From RYN-428 sp035551995 (GTDB taxonomy: Bacteria > Planctomycetota > Phycisphaerae > Tepidisphaerales > Tepidisphaeraceae): a stretch of 64,000 nt of DNA. The stretch covers positions 1-64,000 of the forward strand of contig DASZME010000066.1 in assembly GCA_035551995.1 (NCBI GenBank), written 5' to 3'. Position numbers and translations under genes: made by a program. How positions within the stretch are numbered: position 1 is the first letter of the stretch; every line of letters starts with the position of its first letter. The notes below the pieces were generated by a model, which worked only from the letters and a program-made list of their open reading frames with translations, made no database searches and was not told the DNA's origin. Positions 14,997 to 23,599 of this stretch are shown here, in pieces.

Positions 14997-16313
14997 TTAC
15001 CCGCCGGCAAATTCCTTGGGCTGATCGATCACCCGTAAGCAGACCGTCGGCGGCTGAATCGTCGGCAGGGCGTCGATCGCACGCAACGCCGCTCGAATCG
15101 CCCCTTCGCGAGCCATGTGCGTGGTGATCACCACCGGCACAAATCGCGAGTCTTCCGCTTCGTGCTGGTGAATGGCCGACAGACTGATCTCCTGCTGGCC
15201 AAGCGCGTGGGTGACCTGCGCCATGACTCCGGGAAGATCGCGGGCCGTCAGTCGAAGGTAGTACCTGCTCTTCAACTGATCGATCGGCAAAACGTCCGCC
15301 GGGGAAGCCGAATCGGGAAAGATATTCAGGCGCTTAAACGACAACGGCGTAACGCCCGTCGCCACGCCGATCAAATCCGCCACGACCGCGCTGGCGGTCG
15401 GAAGCTGCCCGGCGCCCCGCCCGTAAAACAGCGCATGGCCCAGCGCGTGGCCATACACGCTGATCGCGTTGAAACTGCCGCTCACGTCGGCCAGCACGTC
15501 GTTCTTGTGAACGAGCGTGGGATGAACGCGCAGCGCAAGGCGCCCGTCGGCGTCGCGCTCGCCGATGGCGAGCAATTTAATGACATAACCCAATTCGTCG
15601 GCAAAATGAATATCGATCGGCGACAACGTGGAGATCCCCTCCACGTGCAGATCGCTTTCGGCCACGCGGGCGTTGAAGGCGAGGCTGGCGAGGATGGCAA
15701 GTTTTTGAGCCGCGTCGCGCCCGGAAACGTCCATCGTCGGATCGGCCTCCGCGAAGCCGAGCTTCTGGGCCTCGGCCAAGGCCTCCTGATACGACCACCC
15801 GTTGCGGGTCATGCGGGTGAGGATGACGTTGCACGTGCCGTTGACGATGCCGACCAGGGCGTCGATGCGGTTGGCGACAAGTCCGCGTTGCAGCGCGTCG
15901 ATGATGGGAATTCCACCGCCGCAACTGGCCTCGAACGCGATGCAGGTATTGTGGCGTCGAGCCAGCGCAAACAGCTCCGGCCCGCGCGTGGCCAGCAGGC
16001 TTTTATTGGCGGTAACGACCGGCTTGCCGAGCTTCAGCGCCCGTTCGACCCACTCTCCCGCGGGCGTGGCGCCGCCCATCAATTCAAGCACGATCTGCAC
16101 CGTGGGATCGTCGATAGCGGCGTGGCCGTCCCCGCTGACGGGAAAATCGCCGGCCCGGCGTTTGCCCGGATCGCGCACGACGACATGGCGAATGTCAAAT
16201 CGCAGCCCGGCCCGTCGTCGCAGTAGCTCCGCCTGCTGGGTCAGGATCTTGACGACGCCGCCGCCCACGACGCCGCAGCCTAACAGACAAATGCCGATGG
16301 TGGATTCGATCAT
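14997..16313 (-). CDS. hom: Homoserine dehydrogenase
   Basis: A 438-residue enzyme that reduces aspartate semialdehyde to homoserine on the way to threonine and methionine. The N-terminal Rossmann motif GICLLGCGVVGGGV binds NAD(P). VTANKSLLA and FEASCGGGIPIIDALQRGL are the conserved catalytic-domain motifs, and FAEADPTMDVSGRDAAQKLAILA is the substrate-binding region. An ACT domain (about 355-430, YYLRLTARDLPGVMAQVTHAL) should give feedback control by threonine. The ATG at 16313 places the Rossmann motif near the N-terminus; an earlier in-frame start adds 12 residues without features. The length is normal for the monofunctional enzyme. Confidence 0.93.
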   Translation of the reverse strand: MIESTIGICLLGCGVVGGGVVKILTQQAELLRRRAGLRFDIRHVVVRDPGKRRAGDFPVSGDGHAAIDDPTVQIVLELMGGATPAGEWVERALKLGKPVVTANKSLLATRGPELFALARRHNTCIAFEASCGGGIPIIDALQRGLVANRIDALVGIVNGTCNVILTRMTRNGWSYQEALAEAQKLGFAEADPTMDVSGRDAAQKLAILASLAFNARVAESDLHVEGISTLSPIDIHFADELGYVIKLLAIGERDADGRLALRVHPTLVHKNDVLADVSGSFNAISVYGHALGHALFYGRGAGQLPTASAVVADLIGVATGVTPLSFKRLNIFPDSASPADVLPIDQLKSRYYLRLTARDLPGVMAQVTHALGQQEISLSAIHQHEAEDSRFVPVVITTHMAREGAIRAALRAIDALPTIQPPTVCLRVIDQPKEFAGG

Positions 16314-16481
16314 ATTTGCACACGCCAACGCCTTCCGGCTCGATCGCAAGACGCGGGGGCAATGTAAGGGTGACGGAGGAGCGAATCAAGCGTTGCGGCG
16401 ATCGCCGTCATCAGTCGTCGGCAAGACCATCCGATGGCCGTTTCCCATGACGATTTGGGCGCTTACTCGCGATGCCTTCGC

Positions 16482-17411
16482 TCAGATTCCGCCTGAACTT
16501 GCCCGGCCTGCTCCGCCTCCCGCTTTAGCCCGCGACCAAAGCGATTTCGCGAAGGCCGCTTGCTCCTCGAACCGCTCCCCGAATCGCCCAAGCATGAACA
16601 AGTACATAACCCCAAATACAAGTACCGCAATACTTGAAACTCCGGTAACACAGCCGAACAACATGATTCCCGACGTCGCGGAACCGGCCGCCAGTTTTCC
16701 GCTGGCTCCCATCATAAGCAGAGGGATGTAACCGACGACGAGCAGGACGCCGTAAGAAATGCAGAATCCCCAAATCAGCGTACGGGCGCGCTCGGCGAGG
16801 CTGGGGTCGGGGAGTCGCATGGCTAATTTTCGCAAGTAGGCGAGTTGGGCCAGGTTGCCGGAGAATCCGATGGCCGTCACAATCAGTTCGAAAGTCGAAA
16901 AGAGAATGCGCACGCCTGGGGTAAGGGGGCCGGCGGTCTTGGCGATGAAGGCGATCAGATGATTCAGCAATCCAATCGCCAACGTGATGCGGATAAATTT
17001 TCGCGCAGCGCCATAGCGATCCTCTCCGATCCCGCCGGGGTCGGGCGTGGTCAACAGCCACGCACCAATCACCATCGGCAACGTCCCAAAAAAGCTCAGC
17101 ACCGAGATAACGGGGGAGCCGACGCCAACGACCCGCATGCCGTTGAGAATCGCGGCGCCGACGGTCACAATGACAAGCGCCAGAACTCCCCACAGTATAA
17201 AACTGAAGCCCCGGCGAAGCGTTCCGATAAACTCCGGCTCCGAGTAACGAAGCAAGTCGCCGTTTACGGATAACCCGACCGGCGTGGCACATTCCGGACA
17301 CTGCCCATCGAGCGGCAGACCGCGCAGATTGTAACTGCACTGGCGGCAAGGAAGGTCCATTTCGACGCTGCCGGACAATACCGGTCCTGGATTCGCCGTC
17401 AGTTGCGACAT
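16482..17411 (-). CDS. Multi-pass membrane protein with N-terminal zinc ribbon
   Basis: A 309-residue protein. CRQCSYNLRGLPLDGQCPEC, about residues 22-41, is a four-Cys zinc ribbon of a type common in planctomycetal membrane proteins. Six or seven hydrophobic segments follow (for example FSFILWGVLALVIVTVGAAI, SSIAVLVFGVMYLFML), and the tail is basic and cytoplasmic. The function is unknown. The ATG at 17411 is preceded by AAGGAAT at a good distance, while the longer frame upstream has no such site. It lies downstream of rtcB on the same strand. Confidence 0.7.
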   Translation of the reverse strand: MSQLTANPGPVLSGSVEMDLPCRQCSYNLRGLPLDGQCPECATPVGLSVNGDLLRYSEPEFIGTLRRGFSFILWGVLALVIVTVGAAILNGMRVVGVGSPVISVLSFFGTLPMVIGAWLLTTPDPGGIGEDRYGAARKFIRITLAIGLLNHLIAFIAKTAGPLTPGVRILFSTFELIVTAIGFSGNLAQLAYLRKLAMRLPDPSLAERARTLIWGFCISYGVLLVVGYIPLLMMGASGKLAAGSATSGIMLFGCVTGVSSIAVLVFGVMYLFMLGRFGERFEEQAAFAKSLWSRAKAGGGAGRASSGGI

Positions 17412-17493
17412 GATATTCCTTGGAAAACGATTTGCGCCCGGAACAGTGCCGTTATCGTAACCGTTTGAGAAGAGTTTGAAAGACCGGGTCGAA

Positions 17494-18639
17494 TTATCGT
17501 CCCTTGTAGACAAGCAACGGCCGCAGGGTCCGTACGACTTTTACCAGATCATGCTGGGCGCGCATGACCGATTCAACGTCCTTATACGCCCCCGGCGATT
17601 CTTCGCGAAGCGCCTCGCTCAGTCGGGGATCAAACCGGATTCCCTGCATCTGCCGCCGCAGGTCGGCGCGGCCGAATCGCTCGCGGGCCGCATGACGCGA
17701 GAAAAGCCGACCGGCGCCATGCGCGCTGGACAGGAGAGACTCGGGGCGCCCTCGACCTTCGACATGGTAGCTGAGCGTTCCCATCGATCCCGGCACGACC
17801 CCGAATAGCCCAAGCTTGGCCGGCATCGCGCCTTTGCGATGGACGAGCGCCGGTTCGCCGTAATGCTCCTCCCGGCAAACGTGATTGTGATCGCAGACGA
17901 TCGTCGTTCCGTCGATGGGATCAATCTGAAAGAGAGACTTCATGATAGAGATAATTTCGCCGGCCATTGCCTCACGATTGGCGTGGGCAAAACGTCTGGC
18001 CCATTCCTGATCATGCAGGTAAGCCTGCCCATGAGGCGTATCGGAATCGAGTGCAACCATCCCCGACGACCGGATCGTCGCACGGGCCATATGGTGGTCT
18101 TTCACAGCCTGACCCACGGCACGCGAGCCGCTATGGATCATAAGCCAAAGTCGGCCCACTTCATCCGCCTGCATTTCAACGAAGTGATTCCCGCCGCCGA
18201 GCGTCCCGAATTGAAGTTGGCCTTCGTCATCGGCAAGCGATCGCAGGGATGTATGCGAAAGTTCGCTGGACTTCAGCGCCGCGGGAAATTGAAGTGCTCG
18301 AGATCGGTGTCGGCGCTGCGCGGGGATACGTTGCCCAAGCGAGCGCAGGACGGCGCCGGCGTTGCCTGGATCGCGCAGCGCGTCGGCCGAAGCGTCGAAC
18401 GCCATGGCCAACATACCGCAGCCGATATCACCTCCGACCGCTGCCGGATAGATCAGGCGGCGCGTGGCGACCGCCACGCCAACACAAAAATTCCCCGCCA
18501 CATGCACGTCCGGCATCACCGCGACCCGCATCACGTCGTCGGCCCGCCGCACGCGCTCTATCGCCTGTTTGGGCTGGGTCTCCATCGGCATCGCCAGCCA
18601 CGCCCGCATCGGGGCGCCTGTTTCATCCGCTTCGATCAT
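17494..18639 (-). CDS. rtcB: RtcB-family RNA ligase
   Basis: A 381-residue RtcB. It contains PDVHVAG (43-49), DIGCGM (71-76, the metal-binding Cys), GGGNHF (148-153), HSGSR (169-173), a VHRKGAMPA stretch (266-274) and HGAGRLFSR (307-315), whose His is the guanylylation site in the family. RtcB joins RNA 2',3'-cyclic phosphate or 3'-phosphate ends to 5'-OH ends using GTP. At 381 residues it is the shorter bacterial form, not the 480-residue form that works with archease. Its ATG overlaps the stop of the upstream RbfA-like gene by 4 bases, so the two are probably made together. All the key residues are present. Confidence 0.9.
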   Translation of the reverse strand: MIEADETGAPMRAWLAMPMETQPKQAIERVRRADDVMRVAVMPDVHVAGNFCVGVAVATRRLIYPAAVGGDIGCGMLAMAFDASADALRDPGNAGAVLRSLGQRIPAQRRHRSRALQFPAALKSSELSHTSLRSLADDEGQLQFGTLGGGNHFVEMQADEVGRLWLMIHSGSRAVGQAVKDHHMARATIRSSGMVALDSDTPHGQAYLHDQEWARRFAHANREAMAGEIISIMKSLFQIDPIDGTTIVCDHNHVCREEHYGEPALVHRKGAMPAKLGLFGVVPGSMGTLSYHVEGRGRPESLLSSAHGAGRLFSRHAARERFGRADLRRQMQGIRFDPRLSEALREESPGAYKDVESVMRAQHDLVKVVRTLRPLLVYKGR

Positions 18640-19085
18640 GGCTTGCCTCCCCGCGATGATTCCGGCCCCTGCGGAACCACGACGAACGAAAGCCCCGGCG
18701 CCCGCTTGCGGCAGATCGACTGCGCCACCACGGCGCGCAATTTCGCCGATCGATCGTTCAACCGGGCCATGATCTCGCCGGCCGACAAATCCGTCCCCGC
18801 CGTCGGCATGACGCGCACGAGCAAGTGCGAACCATTCCCGACAGGTTCAACCGAATCGATATAGACATCGCTCAATACCGGATCGTCGCATCCGCCCGCG
18901 AGCGATTGTCTCACCTGCTCGCAAAGCTGTCGGGTTTTACGATCGTCGCGGGGATCAAACGTCCGTCGGCCGGCGCGCTCCGCACCGAGGAGCGCGCGTT
19001 CAAATACCACGTCGGCCGTCGCGTCATGCGCGCGGCCTTTCCATCTCTTTTTATGGCTCACAAGAAGCTCCCTCAATCCGCGCAT
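18636..19085 (-). CDS. RbfA-like ribosome-binding protein coupled to RtcB
   Basis: A 149-residue basic protein. From about residue 50, RKTRQLCEQVRQSLAGGCDDPVL, IDSVEPVGNGSHLLVRVMPT and LNDRSAKLRAVVAQSICRKRAPGLSFVVV follow the KH-like fold of RbfA, the factor that binds immature 30S subunits near the 5' end of 16S rRNA. About 50 extra N-terminal residues are basic. It lacks a GGQ motif, so it is not the PrfH release factor that accompanies RtcB2 in other bacteria. Overlap with rtcB suggests joint use, perhaps directing the ligase to broken rRNA; that role is inference. It may be a paralogue of the housekeeping RbfA, which would lie elsewhere. Confidence 0.65.
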   Translation of the reverse strand: MRGLRELLVSHKKRWKGRAHDATADVVFERALLGAERAGRRTFDPRDDRKTRQLCEQVRQSLAGGCDDPVLSDVYIDSVEPVGNGSHLLVRVMPTAGTDLSAGEIMARLNDRSAKLRAVVAQSICRKRAPGLSFVVVPQGPESSRGGKP

Positions 19086-19245
19086 GAAAACGCAAAAGGC
19101 GGTGCAGCGCGGAATAGCGATTCAAGAATGAAATAGAACGAAGACGGTCAATTAACGACCAGCAAGAGGGAAAATGATTTGAATAAGTCGCATAAAGCAC
19201 CTCGGAGGACGGAAGCCGACGATGGCTCGTTCGAGTATATACACC

Positions 19246-19519
19246 ATGGGCCCGGACGGCGCCAGAAAATTCCGCGGATTTTACGGAAAGCGTGTAGCCT
19301 CCTTTTAGTAAATGCCGCGGATTTGATGAGGACCGCGTTCTGGGCGTGCGGAAAACCACGGCGAGATTGGACGATTTGCTGTCGCCGCCCGGAAATCGTC
19401 TTGAATCGCTGAAAGGCGCGCTGGCTGGATTCTGTTCGATCCGCGTCAACGATCAATGGCGGATCGTGTTCCGCTGGCGCGTGGGGGCCCATGACGTGCA
19501 AATAGTCCACTATCACTGA
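19246..19519 (+). pseudogene. higB: HigB-type toxin, frameshifted
   Basis: The C-terminal part LDDLLSPPGNRLESLKGALAG, SIRVNDQWRIVFRW and a final VHYH is a clear HigB/RelE-superfamily toxin, ending 9 bases before the antitoxin start. The plausible N-terminal part (RKFRGFYGKRVASF from an ATG at 19246) is in a different frame and hits TAG-TAA at 19306-19311. A frameshift near 19303 therefore breaks the gene. The intact product would cut mRNA on the ribosome. A short product from an internal GTG is possible but unlikely to be active. Confidence 0.6.
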
Positions 19520-19528
19520 GGATTTAAT

Positions 19529-19795
19529 GTGCGTCCGCTCAAGCCGATACATCCGGACAAAATGCTTCTCGAGGAGTTTCGTGTCCCCGCCGAAATTTCG
19601 CAGCGGGAATTCGCCGGGCGACTCGGTTGGACACCGGCAAAGCTGAACGAACTGATAAACGGCAAGCGCGGCGTAACCGCTGATTCCGCCCTCGACCTCG
19701 CGGCGGAACTTAAAACGTCGCCGGCGCTCTGGCTCAATCTCCAGATGCATTTCGACCTGGCGCGAGCCGAATCGCGTCGCAAGCGAGCATCGTAA
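19529..19795 (+). CDS. higA: HigA-type antitoxin
   Basis: An 88-residue Xre-type helix-turn-helix protein. IHPDKMLLEEFRVPAEISQREFAGRLGWTPAKLNELINGKRGVTADSALDLAAEL is the standard HigA sequence, with a GTG start. It binds its operator and the HigB toxin. It follows the broken higB by 9 bases, in the usual toxin-first order. It appears intact, so it may survive as an orphan antitoxin or repressor. Confidence 0.85.
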   Translation: MRPLKPIHPDKMLLEEFRVPAEISQREFAGRLGWTPAKLNELINGKRGVTADSALDLAAELKTSPALWLNLQMHFDLARAESRRKRAS

Positions 19796-19859
19796 AGTAG
19801 GAAGCCCCACTGAACAAGGATCATCGCAGTATACCGCGCGGCAGATGTAACCATTAACT

Positions 19860-21284
19860 CTATTTCGGACTCGGCTCCGTTGCGGGAAGCGCCATCTCCG
19901 GCTTCTGCCACGGAACGGCGCCGCCGCGTTGGATCTGGCATTGGATTAGATACGCAAGATTATCGCGCAGCTTCTTTTCTCCGGTGGATTGATCCTCTGT
20001 TTCGTGCGGATCGGTCTTGAGATTGTACAGTTCCATGCCTTTGAAAGGTAGGTTGTGAATGAGCTTCCAGTCTCCCTGCCGGACGGCGTGAATGGTCAGC
20101 CCGTTATAGGCGCGTCCGCCTTCGCGACGGAGAAAGAAAATGGGCCGCGTATCCAGCGGCGTGGCTTGCGACGGATCGGCAAACGTGGGAAGCAGGCTGA
20201 TGCCGTCAAGGTTCGGCGGTGGCGCGGCGCCGGCGGCTTCGCAAGCCGTCGGCATCAGATCCATGTGCAGGGCGGCGTGATGGTTTTGCGAATGCGGGGC
20301 AATATGTCCCAGCCAGACGGCGCACATGGGAACGCGGAGGCCGCCTTCGTACATCGAGCCTTTACCGCCGCGGAGATCGCCGTTATGGGCGCCAAACGCA
20401 AGCTCGCCGCCGTTGTCCGAGGCGAAGATCACCAGCGTGTTGTCTTCAACGCCCGATTCCTTCAACGCCGCGATCACCTTGCCCACGCCATCGTCCATAT
20501 GCTCGATCAAGGCGACTATTTTCGCGCGCTTTTCGTCGATTCCAGGCTCGCGCCGTTTCACTCGATCGAGCCATTCCTGCGGCGGTTGAATTGGAATGTG
20601 CGGGGCGTTGTACGCCAGGTACAGAAAGAATGGCTGCGTCCCTTCTCGCGCGGCGGCGGCACGCTCATGCAGATAGTCGATCGCCCAGGCTGTAAAGATA
20701 TCGGTGGCGTGGCCGGCGGGGTCGATCGTCTCGGCGTTGAGTCGCATGTAGTTGAAGCCTTCGCGGCGATGGGTGGTGTAGCTATCCATCATATCGCCAA
20801 GAAACCCGTGGAAAAGGTCGAAGCCTTTTTCGTTAGGCGTATTGGGAGACGCAAGCCCAAGATGCCATTTCCCAATGAGGGCTGTGTGATAGCCGGCCTG
20901 TTTGAGAACCGCCGGGAGAAGAATCGTCCCGGGGGCGAGATAGCCCCAGTTGTCGTCGACGCGGGTTCGGATGACGCCGGGCACGCCGACAAGCTCGGGA
21001 TATCGGCCGCTAAGAAGGGCCGCCCGCGAAGGAGAACAGACCGTGCTGTTCGCGTAGAACGTGTCGAACCGCATGCCTCGATCCGCCAGCGAATCGATTT
21101 GCGGCGTACGCATGTCCTTGGCGCCGTAGCATGAGAGATCGCCGTAGCCCAAATCGTCGGCGAGGATAATGACGATGTTGGGGCGGCGCGGCGAAGCGCC
21201 GGCGGCCGACAGTGAGCCGCCCAACAAAGACATGGCGAGTAGAGCCGCGATCCAACGTATGTGTCGCAGATGGTTGGTTGTCAT
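19860..21284 (-). CDS. Secreted formylglycine sulfatase
   Basis: A 474-residue arylsulfatase-type enzyme with a signal peptide (residues 1-30, WIAALLAMSLLGGSLSAAGA). NIVIILADDLGYGDLSCYG holds the metal-binding Asp pair. CSPSR (Cys83) is the site converted to formylglycine, and GKWHLG and FASDNGGE are later active-site motifs. Enzymes of this family remove sulfate from polysaccharides or other esters; the substrate cannot be deduced. Planctomycetes carry many copies. Next to it is a secreted esterase on the same strand, with a terminator between them, so they are probably separate units. Confidence 0.92.
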   Translation of the reverse strand: MTTNHLRHIRWIAALLAMSLLGGSLSAAGASPRRPNIVIILADDLGYGDLSCYGAKDMRTPQIDSLADRGMRFDTFYANSTVCSPSRAALLSGRYPELVGVPGVIRTRVDDNWGYLAPGTILLPAVLKQAGYHTALIGKWHLGLASPNTPNEKGFDLFHGFLGDMMDSYTTHRREGFNYMRLNAETIDPAGHATDIFTAWAIDYLHERAAAAREGTQPFFLYLAYNAPHIPIQPPQEWLDRVKRREPGIDEKRAKIVALIEHMDDGVGKVIAALKESGVEDNTLVIFASDNGGELAFGAHNGDLRGGKGSMYEGGLRVPMCAVWLGHIAPHSQNHHAALHMDLMPTACEAAGAAPPPNLDGISLLPTFADPSQATPLDTRPIFFLRREGGRAYNGLTIHAVRQGDWKLIHNLPFKGMELYNLKTDPHETEDQSTGEKKLRDNLAYLIQCQIQRGGAVPWQKPEMALPATEPSPK

Positions 21285-21317
21285 AAGATTGAATGTTTCT
21301 CTCTATTCGAACGAAAA

Positions 21318-21345
21318 CCCGCCGTGCAGGCACGGCGGGCTTTTG
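21318..21345 (-). terminator. Terminator after the esterase gene
   Basis: cccgccgtg-cagg-cacggcggg forms a 9-bp GC stem with short A- and T-runs on both sides, so it may work in either direction. It lies between the esterase stop (21415) and the sulfatase start (21284). Confidence 0.7.
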
Positions 21346-21414
21346 AAAATCGATCGGTTACGCGTCACGCGTACAAACGCGCACCTGATTGCCTGGCGCG
21401 CATAAAAGCCGAGG

Positions 21415-22362
21415 CTATTTCGCGTCCATCGCCCGGGCCTGCTTCTCCACGCCCGGCCAATCGCGCCACATCCAGCGCATCACGTCGGGAAAAATCGCGG
21501 CGGCGTGGCGGCCGTTATGCGTTCCTTCGCCGACCACAAACTTGTGATCGTATCCTTTTTCTTCCAGCGCGGCGTTCATGGCCTTATTGGCCTCGGGCCA
21601 GCTGCCGGCCTTGTTGACGATGTCGTTGGAGCCATCCTGCTGGAAAACGCGGATCGGCTTCTTATCGGCTTTGCGAACGAGGTCGGGATAGACATTGCCG
21701 CCGCGAATGTTGGTGAACGAGCCGATGCTGCTGAAGACCTTGCGGAACTGGTCGGGCCGTTCCCACGCGACGGTGAAAGCGCAGATGCCGCCCGAACTGG
21801 CGCCGGCGATGCACCGGCCTTCGGGGTTGTCGGTCAGCTTATACTTCTTCGCCACCTCCGGCATAATCTCGTCAAGCAGAAATTTCGAGTAGGTGTCGCC
21901 GAGCGAGTCGTACTCGACGCTGCGGTTGGACCGGGTATTGGGCTTCCCGTCCGGCTTCTTGGCCGGCTCGCCCTCCTTGGCCGGAAAGTAGCCGGGATTG
22001 ATAAAGATGCCGATCGTCACCGGCATCTGTTTTTTGGCGATGAGATTATCAAAGACAACCGGCGCGTTGTATTGAATGCCGTCCTGCGAAACATAGACGC
22101 ATGCGGGCGTTTTCCCGTCGTATTGAGCGGGCACGTAAACCCAGTAATCGTGAATGGTGCCGGGGAAATTCTTGCTCTCCTTCCACTCATACTTGGTAAC
22201 CACGCCCTTGGGCACGCCCTCCTGCGGCTTGGAATCCGGCCCCAAAACATATTGTGCATTCGGATCCGGCTTCTTTGGCGCGTCGGCCGCTTGAAGGGTA
22301 AAAGTAAAGAACGTCAGAAACGCAAAAGCGAACAGGGTATTTCGTTGGTTCATGCCATTCAT
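21415..22362 (-). CDS. Secreted esterase (alpha/beta hydrolase, esterase-D-like)
   Basis: A 315-residue protein with a signal peptide (NTLFAFAFLTFFTFTLQAAD). CIAGASSGG carries the nucleophile Ser189 in a GxSxG motif. GSNDI holds a candidate acid, and GEGTHNGRHAA the catalytic His near the C-terminus. The fold resembles ferulic-acid/acetyl esterases used in polysaccharide breakdown (feruloyl or acetyl group removal). It begins HDYWVYVPAQYDGKTPACVYVSQDG, the common first strands. The start at 22362 or 22353 (two nearby ATGs) makes little difference. Confidence 0.85.
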   Translation of the reverse strand: MNGMNQRNTLFAFAFLTFFTFTLQAADAPKKPDPNAQYVLGPDSKPQEGVPKGVVTKYEWKESKNFPGTIHDYWVYVPAQYDGKTPACVYVSQDGIQYNAPVVFDNLIAKKQMPVTIGIFINPGYFPAKEGEPAKKPDGKPNTRSNRSVEYDSLGDTYSKFLLDEIMPEVAKKYKLTDNPEGRCIAGASSGGICAFTVAWERPDQFRKVFSSIGSFTNIRGGNVYPDLVRKADKKPIRVFQQDGSNDIVNKAGSWPEANKAMNAALEEKGYDHKFVVGEGTHNGRHAAAIFPDVMRWMWRDWPGVEKQARAMDAK

Positions 22363-22428
22363 ACCCTCATGGCGTGGACTGCGTTTACTCACCCTGTTTT
22401 GCGTCGATTATTGTGATAAGATCCGGCC

Positions 22429-22641
22429 ATGGGATCGAACACCAACATTCCCGAGGAATGGCTCGAAAAATTCAAGGCCGCGGCTCGGCGCCCGTTGGAG
22501 CAGCGAATGCGATACGCCTTCATTAAAACTTACAAGCCCGTTCTCGACGACGAGCCGTACCGGGCTTTCGACACGATGGAAGATTATCGACGCTGGTGCA
22601 AAAAGAATCTTCCCGATTGGCTTGGATATGGCTGCGCTTGA
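22429..22641 (+). CDS. Small protein of unknown function
   Basis: A 70-residue charged protein (MGSNTNIPEEWLEKFKAAAR at the start, DTMEDYRRWCKKNLPDWLGYG at the end). It is largely helical, with no signal peptide. I have a vague memory of the C-terminal style (DTMEEYRRWC...LPxWLGYG) in other small bacterial proteins, but no function to offer. It is transcribed divergently from the esterase. The ATG and the codon pattern look genuine. Confidence 0.55.
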   Translation: MGSNTNIPEEWLEKFKAAARRPLEQRMRYAFIKTYKPVLDDEPYRAFDTMEDYRRWCKKNLPDWLGYGCA

Positions 22642-22997
22642 GCGTTGATACGGTTAGACACGAGCGGCGGCGATCGTCTGTTTCGCGCAGTTCGGCGGCA
22701 AGCCATTGATCGGTGCTCAAAACTTACCCGGTCACGACTTGACTGATACTTGACTGATTCTCGACTGATACTTGACTAATCCCTACAGTTTTTTCATGGC
22801 GTATCTTCCGTGCTTTGCGATCTCTCCAACGCTGTTATCCCTCGTCTAGCGGATCGCGATGTTGCGCGAGCGCATACAAGGGGCGCTGGTGGAATTGGCA
22901 TGGATTCCGGCGCGCGAAAATAATGACCAACTCGCGCGGGATCGACAGCGAGGGTAAGACTACTTTTCCGATATCGACGGTTGGCGCACTCTAAATT
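22642..22997. other. Intergenic region of 356 bases
   Basis: No gene is supported here. It contains the 11-bp tandem array described separately and otherwise unremarkable sequence. Confidence 0.5.
22738..22781. repeat. 11-bp tandem repeat, four copies
   Basis: Four consecutive units read cttgactgata, cttgactgatt, ctcgactgata and cttgactaatc. The period is near one helical turn, so a DNA-binding protein could occupy each unit on the same face. No flanking gene makes the role clear. Confidence 0.85.
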
Positions 22998-23567
22998 TTA
23001 GCTTTTAGTCCCGCACTCCGGGCATCGATACGGTGTGGTGCGGATGTCGTACCCGCATATGAGACACAGGCCGTCGATCCGGCGACGCATTCGCCGGCGT
23101 CGCGACCGAAACTTCAGGATGATCCAGAGGGCCGGGGCGAAAGCGGTCATAGAACAATATAGGCCTTCGCGCAAGGGTATCTGCGCCAGCACGGTCACTG
23201 TCATCGGTCCAGCCAGGTGACCTCCCGCCTTGCGGTCAACGGGCTGTTCGTTCTGGTCTAACCAGACGTCGACGGCTTTTCCGACTCCTCCGCATGGAGC
23301 TTCATCCCCTGCTTCCACTGCACAACTCCGAAATTGAAACGGGACGACCGACGGCCACGGACTGAACCTTCTTACCGTAATTGCGTTCTCAAAATTGGGA
23401 GACGTGATATCCTCGAAGGAGTCCACGCAAATCATTCGACCCTTTGACGCCCAATAAAAGCTGAAATCCATGTCGGGAAATCTTAGAACCACCTCACAAA
23501 GCGTCAGCATGCACAAAAGCAGCGAAAGTACGCACAGAAGCGTGAAGAGGCGGGGTTTCATCGCCAC
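22998..23567 (-). CDS. Membrane protein with C-terminal zinc ribbon
   Basis: A 189-residue protein: an N-terminal membrane segment (LFTLLCVLSLLLCMLTLCEVVL), about 100 residues probably outside, a second hydrophobic segment (LYCSMTAFAPALWIILKF) and a basic stretch. The end is CLICGYDIRTTPYRCPECG, a four-Cys zinc ribbon. This architecture is very common in planctomycetes and its function is unknown. The two starts (ATG at 23567, or two codons later) cannot be separated. Confidence 0.75.
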   Translation of the reverse strand: MAMKPRLFTLLCVLSLLLCMLTLCEVVLRFPDMDFSFYWASKGRMICVDSFEDITSPNFENAITVRRFSPWPSVVPFQFRSCAVEAGDEAPCGGVGKAVDVWLDQNEQPVDRKAGGHLAGPMTVTVLAQIPLREGLYCSMTAFAPALWIILKFRSRRRRMRRRIDGLCLICGYDIRTTPYRCPECGTKS

Positions 23568-23599
23568 GCATTATACTGAAAGCGCAGCCACAACGGGTC

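Noticed and set aside
18636..19085. PrfH peptide-chain-release-factor homologue next to rtcB
   Set aside because: The protein has no GGQ motif and instead fits the KH-like fold of RbfA.
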